Positions 6,128-10,835 of a DNA stretch of 10,835 nt are shown in pieces. The stretch lies in the NCBI GenBank assembly GCA_009469665.1, contig SSTB01000179.1:1-10835 (forward strand), written 5' to 3'. The notes below the pieces were generated by a model. The model searched no databases. It had not been told where the DNA came from and saw nothing but the letters and a program-made list of their open reading frames with translations. The DNA is from Azonexaceae bacterium. GTDB lineage: Bacteria > Pseudomonadota > Gammaproteobacteria > Burkholderiales > Rhodocyclaceae. Position 1 is the stretch's first letter. Each line of letters starts with the position of its first letter. Made by a program: the position numbers and the translations under genes.

Positions 6128-6295
6128 CTATCGGGTTTTGGGGTGGGCGGCGGCCAGCTTCTGCACCGCCTGGATCAATGCCTCGCCGGCATTGCGTGGC
6201 TTGGCCATCGGCTTCGTGGGCTCGATGGCCTGAATGCCGAAGTGGCGTTGCCATATCGGGGTCAGGTTTCTGGAAATGGACGGGGGCTTATTCAC
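6128..6295 (-). CDS. Small hypothetical protein, 55 residues
   Basis: The product is basic, about 55 residues, with NKPPSISRNLTPIWQRHFGI near the start and NAGEALIQAVQKLAAAHPKT as a C-terminal helix. No family is recognised. The GTG at 6295 has GGAG 6 nt upstream and overlaps the end of the helicase-like gene by 8 bp. The in-frame ATG at 6307 would add four residues but has no such site. Its stop TAG overlaps the ribosome binding site of the coiled-coil gene. This packing between two real genes is the main reason to accept it. Confidence 0.65.
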   Translation of the reverse strand: MNKPPSISRNLTPIWQRHFGIQAIEPTKPMAKPRNAGEALIQAVQKLAAAHPKTR

Positions 6296-8144
6296 GGTGT
6301 GCTCCATAACGAATGCCACCCTCGACGCCGGGCGGCGTGGCGGTTGAATGGGTACGGATCGGGGCGATGCGCCACAGGGCGCCGTCCCTGCTGTGGCCGA
6401 GATGGCTGATCTCGATACCCTTGGCGCGATAGGCCGGAGCGATGCGGCGCAACTGATCGGCTAGGCCCTTCGGCGACTTCGGCCAGGTACTGCGATCCGG
6501 GATGATCTGGTTGTTGAGCAGGTCGTAGAGCTGGCCGGCGGTGCCCTGCCAGTTCCACGGCGAGATGCGTTCCTCGAAATACTTGTCGAGCACCTGGGCG
6601 ACGGCGTTGCTCTCCAGGGCACGGTCAATGCCGGCACGCACCAGTTCGGCGTACAGGCGCTGAAAGTCGCCGGGCTCGAAACCGAGGGCGCGGGCCACGG
6701 CCTCGCCGAAGCGTTCGAAGTCGGCCATGCGCTGTTTGTGGGCCAGCTTCACCGACGGCAGGATGCGCAAGGCATTGGCGAAAAGATCGAGCAGCGCGCC
6801 GAAGACCCGAGGCCGATCCCGTTCCCAAGCCGCCGAGGTGTCGGCCTCATCACGCCGGGCCTCCGGTGGGATCGTCGGCATATCGACGTGGATCACCCGG
6901 TCGATCAGGTCGGGACGGGTAGCGACCACGGCGATGCCATTCAGCACCACGGGCCGCTTAGTTTCCATAATGTGCTCTTCGCCGTTGGTGTAAAGCTGGC
7001 GCGAAGCGAAGCCGCCGCCGGTGGCCAAGGTGCAGAAGGCATCCTGCTGTTCGGCGGTGAGGCCCGACAGGTTCTCGTAGCTGACCAGCCAGTTGTTGGC
7101 GGCGGCGACGAAGATGTCCTCGACGGTCTTGGGGCGGCCGCGCAGCATCACTTTGTTTGGATCGACCAGACTGCGCAGCACGGCCTGCGTGGTGGACTTG
7201 GCCGAGCCCTGCTCGCCGACCAGTTCCAGCACGGGGAACGGGGTGTCGGGGCGGAAGCTGTCGAGCAACCAGGTCAGTACCATCACGCGACGGTTGGCCG
7301 GGATGTTGGTGTGCTGCCAGAGCTGGCCGATGTCGCCGCCGCGCTCCGGCTCGGGCAGCGGTCGCATCGACTGGGTGCGGGTGAAGTAAGCCGGCGAGTG
7401 GTTGAGAACCTGCCAGCCGGTCGGGGTGACCAGTACCGCGCGCCATTGCTCGTCGCAGAGGTCGATCAGGTAGCCCGCGTCGTCCTTGGCAGCGCGGACG
7501 TGAAGGTCGATCTGCTCGCCATCGTTGATGCCGGCGGCGGCAATGGTCGCCAGGGCCGACTTCATCGTGGTTTCTGGAACGCCGGCTTCCTTGGCACGCC
7601 AGTAGGCGCTGCGCAGCCATTCCTCGTAGCCGGTGGAATAGACACGCCAGATTTCCTGCCGGCCCGGCATCGGGATGATGGCGACAGCGTTGCGGTCGGC
7701 ATCGTGCTTGAGTTGGCATTGGTTGCGGGCCAGCGCCACCAGTTCGTCGAGGGCCGAGGGTTCATCGCCACCGCCGGGAAGCGATTGCTGCACGGCCTTG
7801 TCGAGCTCGGTGACCAGGCAACCCTTGTTGGCTTCCTTGGCCTTGTGCCGCAGGCGCAGGTAGTTGGGAAGATCGGTGGCGCGCAGGATGGAAAAGGCGG
7901 CGACCACGGCGGGTTCGACAATGGCACCGACGTCATCGCGCAGGCGCTCGATGGCTGCTTCAATGATGGCGATTGGGTCGTCGGTGACGCTTGATTCGCC
8001 ACCTGACATCCCCTCTGCCGGCGATGTCAACAATAGAGATGCATCGTCACCACCATCACGAACGTCACCGATGTGACGGTGGTGATGATCGTGACGGTCG
8101 GCGTCTACTGAGCAGGCCGGAGAAAGGGTAGTGTCCGACATCAT
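6288..8144 (-). CDS. P-loop ATPase, phage/plasmid helicase-like
   Basis: The protein is about 618 residues. A Walker A motif, VGEQGSAKST, lies at ~309-318. A Walker B-like segment, NWLVSYENLS, has its acidic residue at ~357. TRPDLIDRVIHVDMP at ~409 supplies sensor/Arg-finger residues. A C-terminal helical part ends with NWQGTAGQLYDLLNN and LADQLRRIAPAYRAKGIEIS, which looks like a winged-helix DNA-binding tail. Together these resemble superfamily 3-like replication ATPases of phages and integrative elements. No primase domain is seen upstream. The start is ambiguous: ATG 8144 overlaps the AlpA-like gene stop (TGATG). However, residues ~12-45 are a His/Asp-rich stretch encoded by a palindromic repeat, so ATG 8009 (MSGGESS) could be the functional start. 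Confidence 0.85.
   Translation of the reverse strand: MMSDTTLSPACSVDADRHDHHHRHIGDVRDGGDDASLLLTSPAEGMSGGESSVTDDPIAIIEAAIERLRDDVGAIVEPAVVAAFSILRATDLPNYLRLRHKAKEANKGCLVTELDKAVQQSLPGGGDEPSALDELVALARNQCQLKHDADRNAVAIIPMPGRQEIWRVYSTGYEEWLRSAYWRAKEAGVPETTMKSALATIAAAGINDGEQIDLHVRAAKDDAGYLIDLCDEQWRAVLVTPTGWQVLNHSPAYFTRTQSMRPLPEPERGGDIGQLWQHTNIPANRRVMVLTWLLDSFRPDTPFPVLELVGEQGSAKSTTQAVLRSLVDPNKVMLRGRPKTVEDIFVAAANNWLVSYENLSGLTAEQQDAFCTLATGGGFASRQLYTNGEEHIMETKRPVVLNGIAVVATRPDLIDRVIHVDMPTIPPEARRDEADTSAAWERDRPRVFGALLDLFANALRILPSVKLAHKQRMADFERFGEAVARALGFEPGDFQRLYAELVRAGIDRALESNAVAQVLDKYFEERISPWNWQGTAGQLYDLLNNQIIPDRSTWPKSPKGLADQLRRIAPAYRAKGIEISHLGHSRDGALWRIAPIRTHSTATPPGVEGGIRYGAHRE
8017..8112. repeat. Palindromic repeat, copy 1 (inside 5' end of helicase-like gene)
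   Basis: This element shares with 9206-9302 the AACAATAG arm (8029-8036), CATCGTCAC, GTGATGATCGTGA and GGTGACGGTCGGC blocks in the same order. It is nearly a perfect palindrome: 8045-8068 matches the reverse complement of 8073-8096 at 20 of 24 positions, around CGAT. CGTCAC/GTGACG form the perfect inner arms (8063-8068, 8073-8078). It encodes the His/Asp-rich stretch near the ATPase N-terminus, or lies just upstream of its internal start. Confidence 0.75.
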
Positions 8145-8422
8145 CACGCCACATCACCCAGTTCGGCGGTGCTGTGAATACGCCGGCTATTGGCGCTCAG
8201 CCAGGCGAGGACATCGGATTTCCGATAGCGGACACTGCGGCCAATTTTGGTGAGCACCGGGCCGCCGCCGTTGGTGGCGACGAATTCCAGCCAACCCACG
8301 GTGTAGCCCATGCCGGCGGCCGTGGTCTTGCGGTCAAGCAGGGATTCGTCGGGGGCGCGCCAGAAATCAGCGCGCAGATCGGCAATGCTTGCGCGTGGCG
8401 GTCTTTGGACCCGTTTGGGCAT
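8144..8422 (-). CDS. AlpA/excisionase-like DNA-binding protein
   Basis: The protein has 92 residues. Residues ~28-75 match the MerR-like helix-turn-helix of AlpA/Xis-type proteins: ESLLDRKTTAAGMGYTVGWL, then a wing with GPVLTKIGRSVRYRKSDVLAWL. Such proteins regulate integrase or excision genes in prophages and integrative elements, or act as directionality factors. The N-terminal ~25 residues are basic (MPKRVQRPPRASIADLR). The start at 8422 has a GGAAGGA site, but that site lies in a perfect 10-bp hairpin ending two bases before the ATG. The stop is joined to the helicase-like start by TGATG. Control of the downstream replication and recombination chain is the likely role, by family analogy. 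Confidence 0.82.
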   Translation of the reverse strand: MPKRVQRPPRASIADLRADFWRAPDESLLDRKTTAAGMGYTVGWLEFVATNGGGPVLTKIGRSVRYRKSDVLAWLSANSRRIHSTAELGDVA

Positions 8423-8423
8423 T

Positions 8424-8456
8424 TCGGCATTCCTTCCGGTTCATTTGGAATGCCGA
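8424..8456 (-). promoter_or_regulatory. Hairpin covering the ribosome binding site of the AlpA-like gene
   Basis: TCGGCATTCC (8424-8433) and GGAATGCCGA (8447-8456) are perfect 10-bp inverted copies with a 13-base loop. In the minus-strand transcript the GGAAGGA Shine-Dalgarno lies partly in the stem and partly in the loop, and the stem ends two bases before the ATG. Folding should hinder ribosome access. As DNA it could equally be an operator for the AlpA-like protein. Confidence 0.65.
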
Positions 8457-8463
8457 CATGGTC

Positions 8464-8518
8464 GTTCGCCTTGTATTGGGCGAACAGGAAGTTCAGGAAT
8501 GTTTCCTGAACTTCAGGA
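8464..8518. repeat. Overlapping palindromes upstream of the AlpA-like gene
   Basis: GTTCGCC (8464-8470) and GGCGAAC (8479-8485) form one inverted repeat. GAAGTTCAGGAA (8488-8499) and TTCCTGAACTTC (8503-8514) form a perfect 12-bp pair with a 3-bp centre. TCCTGAA and TTCAGGA (8504-8518) form a competing palindrome around one base. TTCAGGA half-sites thus occur at 8492, 8504 (inverted) and 8512. The region is the gap between the 206-residue gene and the AlpA-like gene. It looks like a repressor or AlpA binding array. Confidence 0.6.
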
Positions 8519-8524
8519 TTTTGT

Positions 8525-9145
8525 TCAGCGACTGCGGTGGATGCTGATCTCTGGGCCGTAGAGCTTCAGGGCTTCGCCGACCTTCTTGTTGAAGGCTTGC
8601 AAGCCACGCGTGTCGCCGGGCATGAGCATCTGCGCGGCCTCGTTGACCGCCCGCCCGATGGCTTCGGCGTTCGGACGTTCGCCAGCACGAAACTTGGTAG
8701 AAGCGTTCGCCAGCAGGTTGGCCATCAGCGCGATGGCCTTGAGGCTGTTCATCTCGGCAACGTCGCTGCCGTCGGGCATGACCGCTTGCCGCGCTTCGTC
8801 AAATAGAAACGGTGGCCGGTCGTCGAAGGGCATCTGCTCGAACCACCGGCGCAGACTGGCCTTGTTGATGACGAGACGATCCTTCTCGATCAGTTCGTCG
8901 ACGGGGGCACCCTTGAACACCTTGCCCTGGTGGGTGACGATGCCCAGGTCTTCGTATTCCAGCCGCCCGTCGCGCAAGGCGGTGATCAGCGCGGCGCGCT
9001 TGGCGCTCATGCATTGGGTTTCGAAGTTCAGCCTGGCCAGTTCGGCAGGCTCCACGCCGCACCAGAGGGCGATGGCATCAGGAAGCTGGATGTGGTCTGC
9101 CAGGTCCCAGTAACGCAGGCAGTTGGTAGAGGTTGGAGCAGGCAT
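8525..9145 (-). CDS. Hypothetical protein, 206 residues, upstream of the AlpA-like gene
   Basis: There is no domain I can name. The N-terminal CLRYWDLADHIQLPDAIALW and WCGVEPAEL section, then SAKRAALITALRDGRLEYED, looks like a small helical module. KVFKGAPVDELIEKDRLVIN and SLRRWFEQMPFDDRPPFLFD follow. The C-terminal half is helical (SLKAIALMANLLANASTKFR, then PNAEAIGRAVNEAAQMLM). Proteins with this kind of LPDAIALWCGVEP opening are common in mobile elements beside AlpA genes; that is recall, not a search. ATG 9145 has only a weak GAGA site. A plausible but weak promoter (TTGTTT, then GATAAC 16 bp later) overlaps the arm of the palindromic repeat upstream. Confidence 0.8.
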   Translation of the reverse strand: MPAPTSTNCLRYWDLADHIQLPDAIALWCGVEPAELARLNFETQCMSAKRAALITALRDGRLEYEDLGIVTHQGKVFKGAPVDELIEKDRLVINKASLRRWFEQMPFDDRPPFLFDEARQAVMPDGSDVAEMNSLKAIALMANLLANASTKFRAGERPNAEAIGRAVNEAAQMLMPGDTRGLQAFNKKVGEALKLYGPEISIHRSR

Positions 9146-9205
9146 GGGTCGTCTCGCTGTTGTTCTTGGAATGCGATCAGTCTACCGGGGGATGGTTATC
9201 TCCTC

Positions 9206-9302
9206 CAAGCCGACGTAAACAATAGGAACCCATCGTCACGACTGTCACGATCATCACGCCGGTGATGATCGTGATGATGGTGACGGTCGGCCTCTATTGT
9301 TG
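9206..9302. repeat. Palindromic repeat, copy 2 (upstream of the 206-residue gene)
   Basis: TCACGATCATCAC (9245-9257) and GTGATGATCGTGA (9262-9274) are perfect 13-bp arms around GCCG. Outer arms AACAATAG (9218-9225) and CTATTGTT (9294-9301) enclose the element. It aligns along its length with copy 1 at 8017-8112 in the same orientation. The left outer arm overlaps a possible -35 box of the downstream minus-strand gene, consistent with an operator. Confidence 0.75.
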
Positions 9303-9393
9303 TGGTCGGCGGGAAAGAGGATGCCCCGGCAAGAGGGGTCCTTCCTGTCGATATTCCAATGCGGGGGGCGCGAGCGCGGCGCTTCGATAGCGT

Positions 9394-9437
9394 CAGGGTG
9401 CAAACCGAGGTTTGCAGGGTTTGCGGTTTGCACCCTG
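9394..9437. repeat. GGTTTGC iteron-like cluster with flanking 13-bp inverted repeat
   Basis: GGTTTGC occurs three times in one direction (9409-9415, 9418-9424, 9425-9431) and once inverted (GCAAACC, 9400-9406). The outer copies are part of a perfect 13-bp inverted repeat, CAGGGTGCAAACC (9394-9406) and GGTTTGCACCCTG (9425-9437). The arrangement is iteron-like and could bind a replication initiator or regulator. An 11-bp piece, GGTTTGCACCC, also occurs at about 1500-1510 near the other end of the island. Confidence 0.65.
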
Positions 9438-9575
9438 GCCAAGGGTGAGAATTGAATTCACCCCCCTGAAACCGAAAAACGGTCACCCCTATTCCAACCA
9501 GCACTGGCGCGGGTTTCCGGCGATTTCAGGGTCGAAAAATGGCAAAACGGCCGCCGTGAGATTTGGCCGAAGAAT

Positions 9576-9600
9576 AGGGCCTGCGGTACGCGCAGACCCT
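9576..9600 (-). terminator. Probable terminator after the DUF3489 gene
   Basis: AGGG and CTGCG (9576-9585) pair with CGCAG and CCCT (9591-9600), giving a 9-bp stem with one mismatch and a 5-base loop. It begins 15 bp beyond the DUF3489 stop on the minus strand and is followed by ATTCTT, a weak T-tract. Confidence 0.55.
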
Positions 9601-9614
9601 CTGTTGGTTTGCAG

Positions 9615-10133
9615 TCAGGCGATGCGATAGGCCCGCTGTCCGTCTGCCCCCTTCTCGGTGACCACCTCGTAACCGAGGCGTTTCCTGACCATGCCGGAGA
9701 TCGCGCCGCGAACGGTGTGGGCCTGCCAGCCGGAGCTGGCCATCATCTGGGCAATGGTCGCGCCGCCAGGGTGACGCATCGCGTCGATGATCGCGGCCAG
9801 CTTGGTGCCGGGGCGGATGGTGCGCGACGTGGCCTCCAATTTCTGGAGTGCATCGATGGGCTCGCGTTTCGTGAGGGCATCGGGGACGTCCATTTTCTGG
9901 ACACCCTTGGGGACGGGGCGAGGTTTGCCGACGGCGGCGTAGCCGACATCGGTGAGCAGGATGTGGCCGCCGGCATCGACGACGAGCCCTCGGGCAAGCA
10001 ATCCCTCGATGACTTTGGCGCGGGCACCGCCGCGAAGGGTGGCAGGCAGGGGTTCGATGCTACCGTCGGCACGGCCAGCGGCGGCCTTGAGGATGGCGGT
10101 TTGGGTGTCGGTGAGTTTGGCTTGAGTGGTCAT
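9615..10133 (-). CDS. DUF3489 domain protein
   Basis: The protein has 172 residues. The N-terminal half holds LTDTQTAILKAAAGRADGSI, then LPATLRGGARAKVIEGLLAR and GHILLTDVGYAAVG, a winged-helix-like unit. After a Lys/Pro linker the DUF3489 domain (~105-172) reads GTKLAAIIDAMRHPGGATIA, MMASSGWQAHTVRGAISGMV and RKRLGYEVVTEK. Both halves look like helix-turn-helix folds, so DNA binding is likely; DUF3489 proteins are common in proteobacterial mobile elements, but their role is not established to my knowledge. ATG 10133 is chosen for GGAG 6 nt upstream; the frame extends further without such a site. It follows the 67-residue gene by 28 bp, probably in one transcript. Confidence 0.88.
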   Translation of the reverse strand: MTTQAKLTDTQTAILKAAAGRADGSIEPLPATLRGGARAKVIEGLLARGLVVDAGGHILLTDVGYAAVGKPRPVPKGVQKMDVPDALTKREPIDALQKLEATSRTIRPGTKLAAIIDAMRHPGGATIAQMMASSGWQAHTVRGAISGMVRKRLGYEVVTEKGADGQRAYRIA

Positions 10134-10161
10134 GTTGATCTCCGGTGGTTGATGGGCGTCG

Positions 10162-10365
10162 TCACTCAGCATCGCCGCCGAAGATTGCCAGCAACTCGTC
10201 CAGCCCGGCCTCCACCCGCCCGAGGTCGCCGACATGACCCCAATGGATGGCATCGGGGTCGTGACCGAAGTGGTCGTCGGCGAGTTGCTGCAGCCGCTCC
10301 AACTTGGCGTGGATGGCGGCGGTGCGAGCGAGGTAGGCGTCGAGGGCAGTTGGCTTGGCGTTCAT
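10162..10365 (-). CDS. Small hypothetical protein, 67 residues, paired with DUF3489
   Basis: The product has two parts: a helix (PTALDAYLARTAAIHAKLER, then LQQLADDHF) and DPDAIHWGHVGDLGRVEAGL with an acidic end. The HWGHVGDLGRVEAGLDELL pattern recalls small proteins found in integrative elements next to DUF3489 genes, but no function is known to me. TGGAG lies 6 nt before the ATG. A near-perfect inverted repeat (10358-10406) pairs the start codon region, so translation may be controlled. The promoter should lie in 10366-10510, divergent from the antitoxin gene, but I see no convincing boxes. Confidence 0.8.
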   Translation of the reverse strand: MNAKPTALDAYLARTAAIHAKLERLQQLADDHFGHDPDAIHWGHVGDLGRVEAGLDELLAIFGGDAE

Positions 10366-10406
10366 CGTGGGCTCCAGGTGGTGATTGACGACGCCACCAT
10401 GAACGC
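10358..10406 (-). promoter_or_regulatory. Inverted repeat enclosing the start of the 67-residue gene
   Basis: GCGTTCATCGTGG (10358-10370) and CCACCATGAACGC (10394-10406) match as inverted copies at 12 of 13 positions, with a 23-base loop. In the minus-strand RNA the ATG lies in the stem and the TGGAG site at the edge of the loop. It may reduce translation, or it may be an operator. Confidence 0.4.
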
Positions 10407-10460
10407 GCTGTTCGATCAGGAAGCCAAGCGGAATCTGATCGTGATGTCATTGAAAAATTG

Positions 10461-10491
10461 TTGGCGCCATTTTGGCGACAGTGATACACTG
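10461..10491 (+). promoter_or_regulatory. Promoter with overlapping palindromic operator for the antitoxin gene
   Basis: TTGGCG (10461-10466) and TACACT (10485-10490) with an 18-bp spacer make a plausible sigma-70 promoter ending 29 bp before the antitoxin ATG. CAGTG-ATA-CACTG (10479-10491) is a perfect palindrome covering the -10 box, and TGGCGCCA (10462-10469) is another palindrome on the -35 side. DUF1778-type antitoxins repress their own promoters, so these are likely operator sites. Confidence 0.55.
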
Positions 10492-10519
10492 GACAATCAG
10501 ATCAACGTAGGAGGTGATG

Positions 10520-10831
10520 ATGGGAACCGCCATTGCCAAACAGGATCGCATCGGCGCTCGAGTGCCTCACGAGGTTTATGAAACTCTCTGCCGTGCCGCC
10601 GAATTGACGGGTGCTACGGTCAATCAGTTTCTGGTGCAGGCTGCGCTGAAAGAGGCCCAGGAAGTGATCGAGCGTGAAGAGGTTATTCGCTTAAGTCCGC
10701 GCGACTGGAATTGGTTGCTCGACTTGATGGAGAACCCGCCCAAGCCGAACGCCAAGTTGAAGGCTGCCATGAAGCGTTATCAGAAAGCCAAGCGAGACGA
10801 TGCAGGTACTACCTTTAGCTGGGAGCCATGA
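10520..10831 (+). CDS. DUF1778 (TacA-type) antitoxin
   Basis: The protein has 103 residues. The N-terminal ribbon-helix-helix DNA-binding part is RIGARVPHEVYETLCRAAEL and TGATVNQFLVQAALKEAQEV (~10-50). The C-terminal toxin-binding tail is EEVIRLSPRDWNWLLDLMEN, then PPKPNAKLKAAMKRY, the family's usual ending. Antitoxins of this type neutralise a GNAT acetyltransferase toxin that blocks translation by acetylating aminoacyl-tRNA, and the complex represses the operon. The site TAGGAGG lies 5 nt before ATG 10520; the GTG at 10514 and ATG at 10517 are too close to it. The stop overlaps the next start (ATGA), as is usual for this pair. Confidence 0.92.
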   Translation: MGTAIAKQDRIGARVPHEVYETLCRAAELTGATVNQFLVQAALKEAQEVIEREEVIRLSPRDWNWLLDLMENPPKPNAKLKAAMKRYQKAKRDDAGTTFSWEP

Positions 10832-10835
10832 CCGG
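10828..10835 (+). CDS. Start of the next gene, probably the GNAT toxin (3' part outside window)
   Basis: ATG at 10828 overlaps the antitoxin stop as ATGA and has GGGAG just upstream. Only two codons are visible, so identity rests entirely on the standard DUF1778 antitoxin-GNAT toxin gene order. Confidence 0.5.

Larger units (their letters stand above)
9146..9614. other. Gene-free region rich in repeats; candidate replication origin or control region
   Basis: About 470 bp without a credible gene. It contains, in order, a possible promoter for the 206-residue gene (about 9196-9223 on the minus strand), palindromic repeat copy 2 (9206-9302), the GGTTTGC cluster (9394-9437), a short GGGTGA/TCACCC inverted repeat at about 9444-9464, and a terminator at 9576-9600. 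Nothing recognisable is seen in about 9303-9393 or 9465-9575. The reading frame that crosses the repeats on the minus strand is a by-product of the repeat sequence. Confidence 0.6.

Noticed and set aside
6738..7994. 418-codon plus-strand frame opposite the ATPase gene
   Set aside because: It lies antisense to a clear P-loop ATPase, shows low-complexity Gly/Ala/Val/Asp composition and no domain. It is a by-product of G+C-rich codon use.
9394..9437. CRISPR array
   Set aside because: The repeats are only 7 bp with 0-3 bp spacing, there are no unique spacers of constant length, and no cas genes are in view.
9196..9504. 102-codon minus-strand frame over the repeat region
   Set aside because: Its His/Asp-rich part is a translation of palindromic repeat copy 2, and the rest covers the GGTTTGC cluster. 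No ribosome site supports it.
9609..10388. 259-codon plus-strand frame
   Set aside because: It is antisense to the DUF3489 and 67-residue genes, both of which have good ribosome sites. It is Gly/Arg-rich without a family pattern.

Overview
The window is about 60% G+C, carries clear Shine-Dalgarno sequences, and has dense gene chains with ATGA or TGATG junctions. This suggests a proteobacterium, probably beta or gamma; nothing in it fixes the genus. It looks like the middle of a chromosomal mobile or defence island. There is no rRNA, tRNA or CRISPR array.

Layout. (1) 2-1158, plus strand: the 3' end of a type I restriction gene (hsdR), joined by an ATGA overlap to a YgjP-like zinc metallopeptidase. 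A rho-independent terminator at 1301-1327 and several hairpins follow, in a gene-free stretch (1159-1553) where two gene chains converge. (2) 4582-1554, minus strand: an unknown 145-residue gene, then a tight DUF2924 / serine recombinase / HTH-like protein / GDCCVxC Cys-rich protein cassette. (3) 9145-4675, minus strand: an unknown 206-residue protein, an AlpA/excisionase-like DNA-binding protein, a P-loop helicase-like ATPase, a 55-residue protein, a coiled-coil protein and a basic protein. (4) 9146-9614: a gene-free stretch with a long palindrome, an iteron-like GGTTTGC cluster and a terminator for the next block. (5) 10365-9615, minus strand: a 67-residue protein and a DUF3489 protein. (6) 10520-10835, plus strand: a DUF1778 (TacA-type) antitoxin and the first bases of an overlapping gene, expected to be its GNAT toxin.

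How the parts may work together (inference): recombinase plus DUF2924 would provide DNA integration or excision, the AlpA-like protein regulation or directionality, and the helicase-like ATPase with the repeat clusters autonomous replication. The type I restriction gene and the toxin-antitoxin pair would be defence and maintenance cargo. This is the composition of an integrative, satellite-like element whose replication block is mostly unnamed genes.

The most striking non-coding signals are two related ~95-bp palindromic repeats (8017-8112 and 9206-9302) bracketing the AlpA module, a hairpin that covers the ribosome binding site of the AlpA-like gene, four GGTAACC heptamers at 4614-4648, and the GGTTTGC cluster at 9394-9437.
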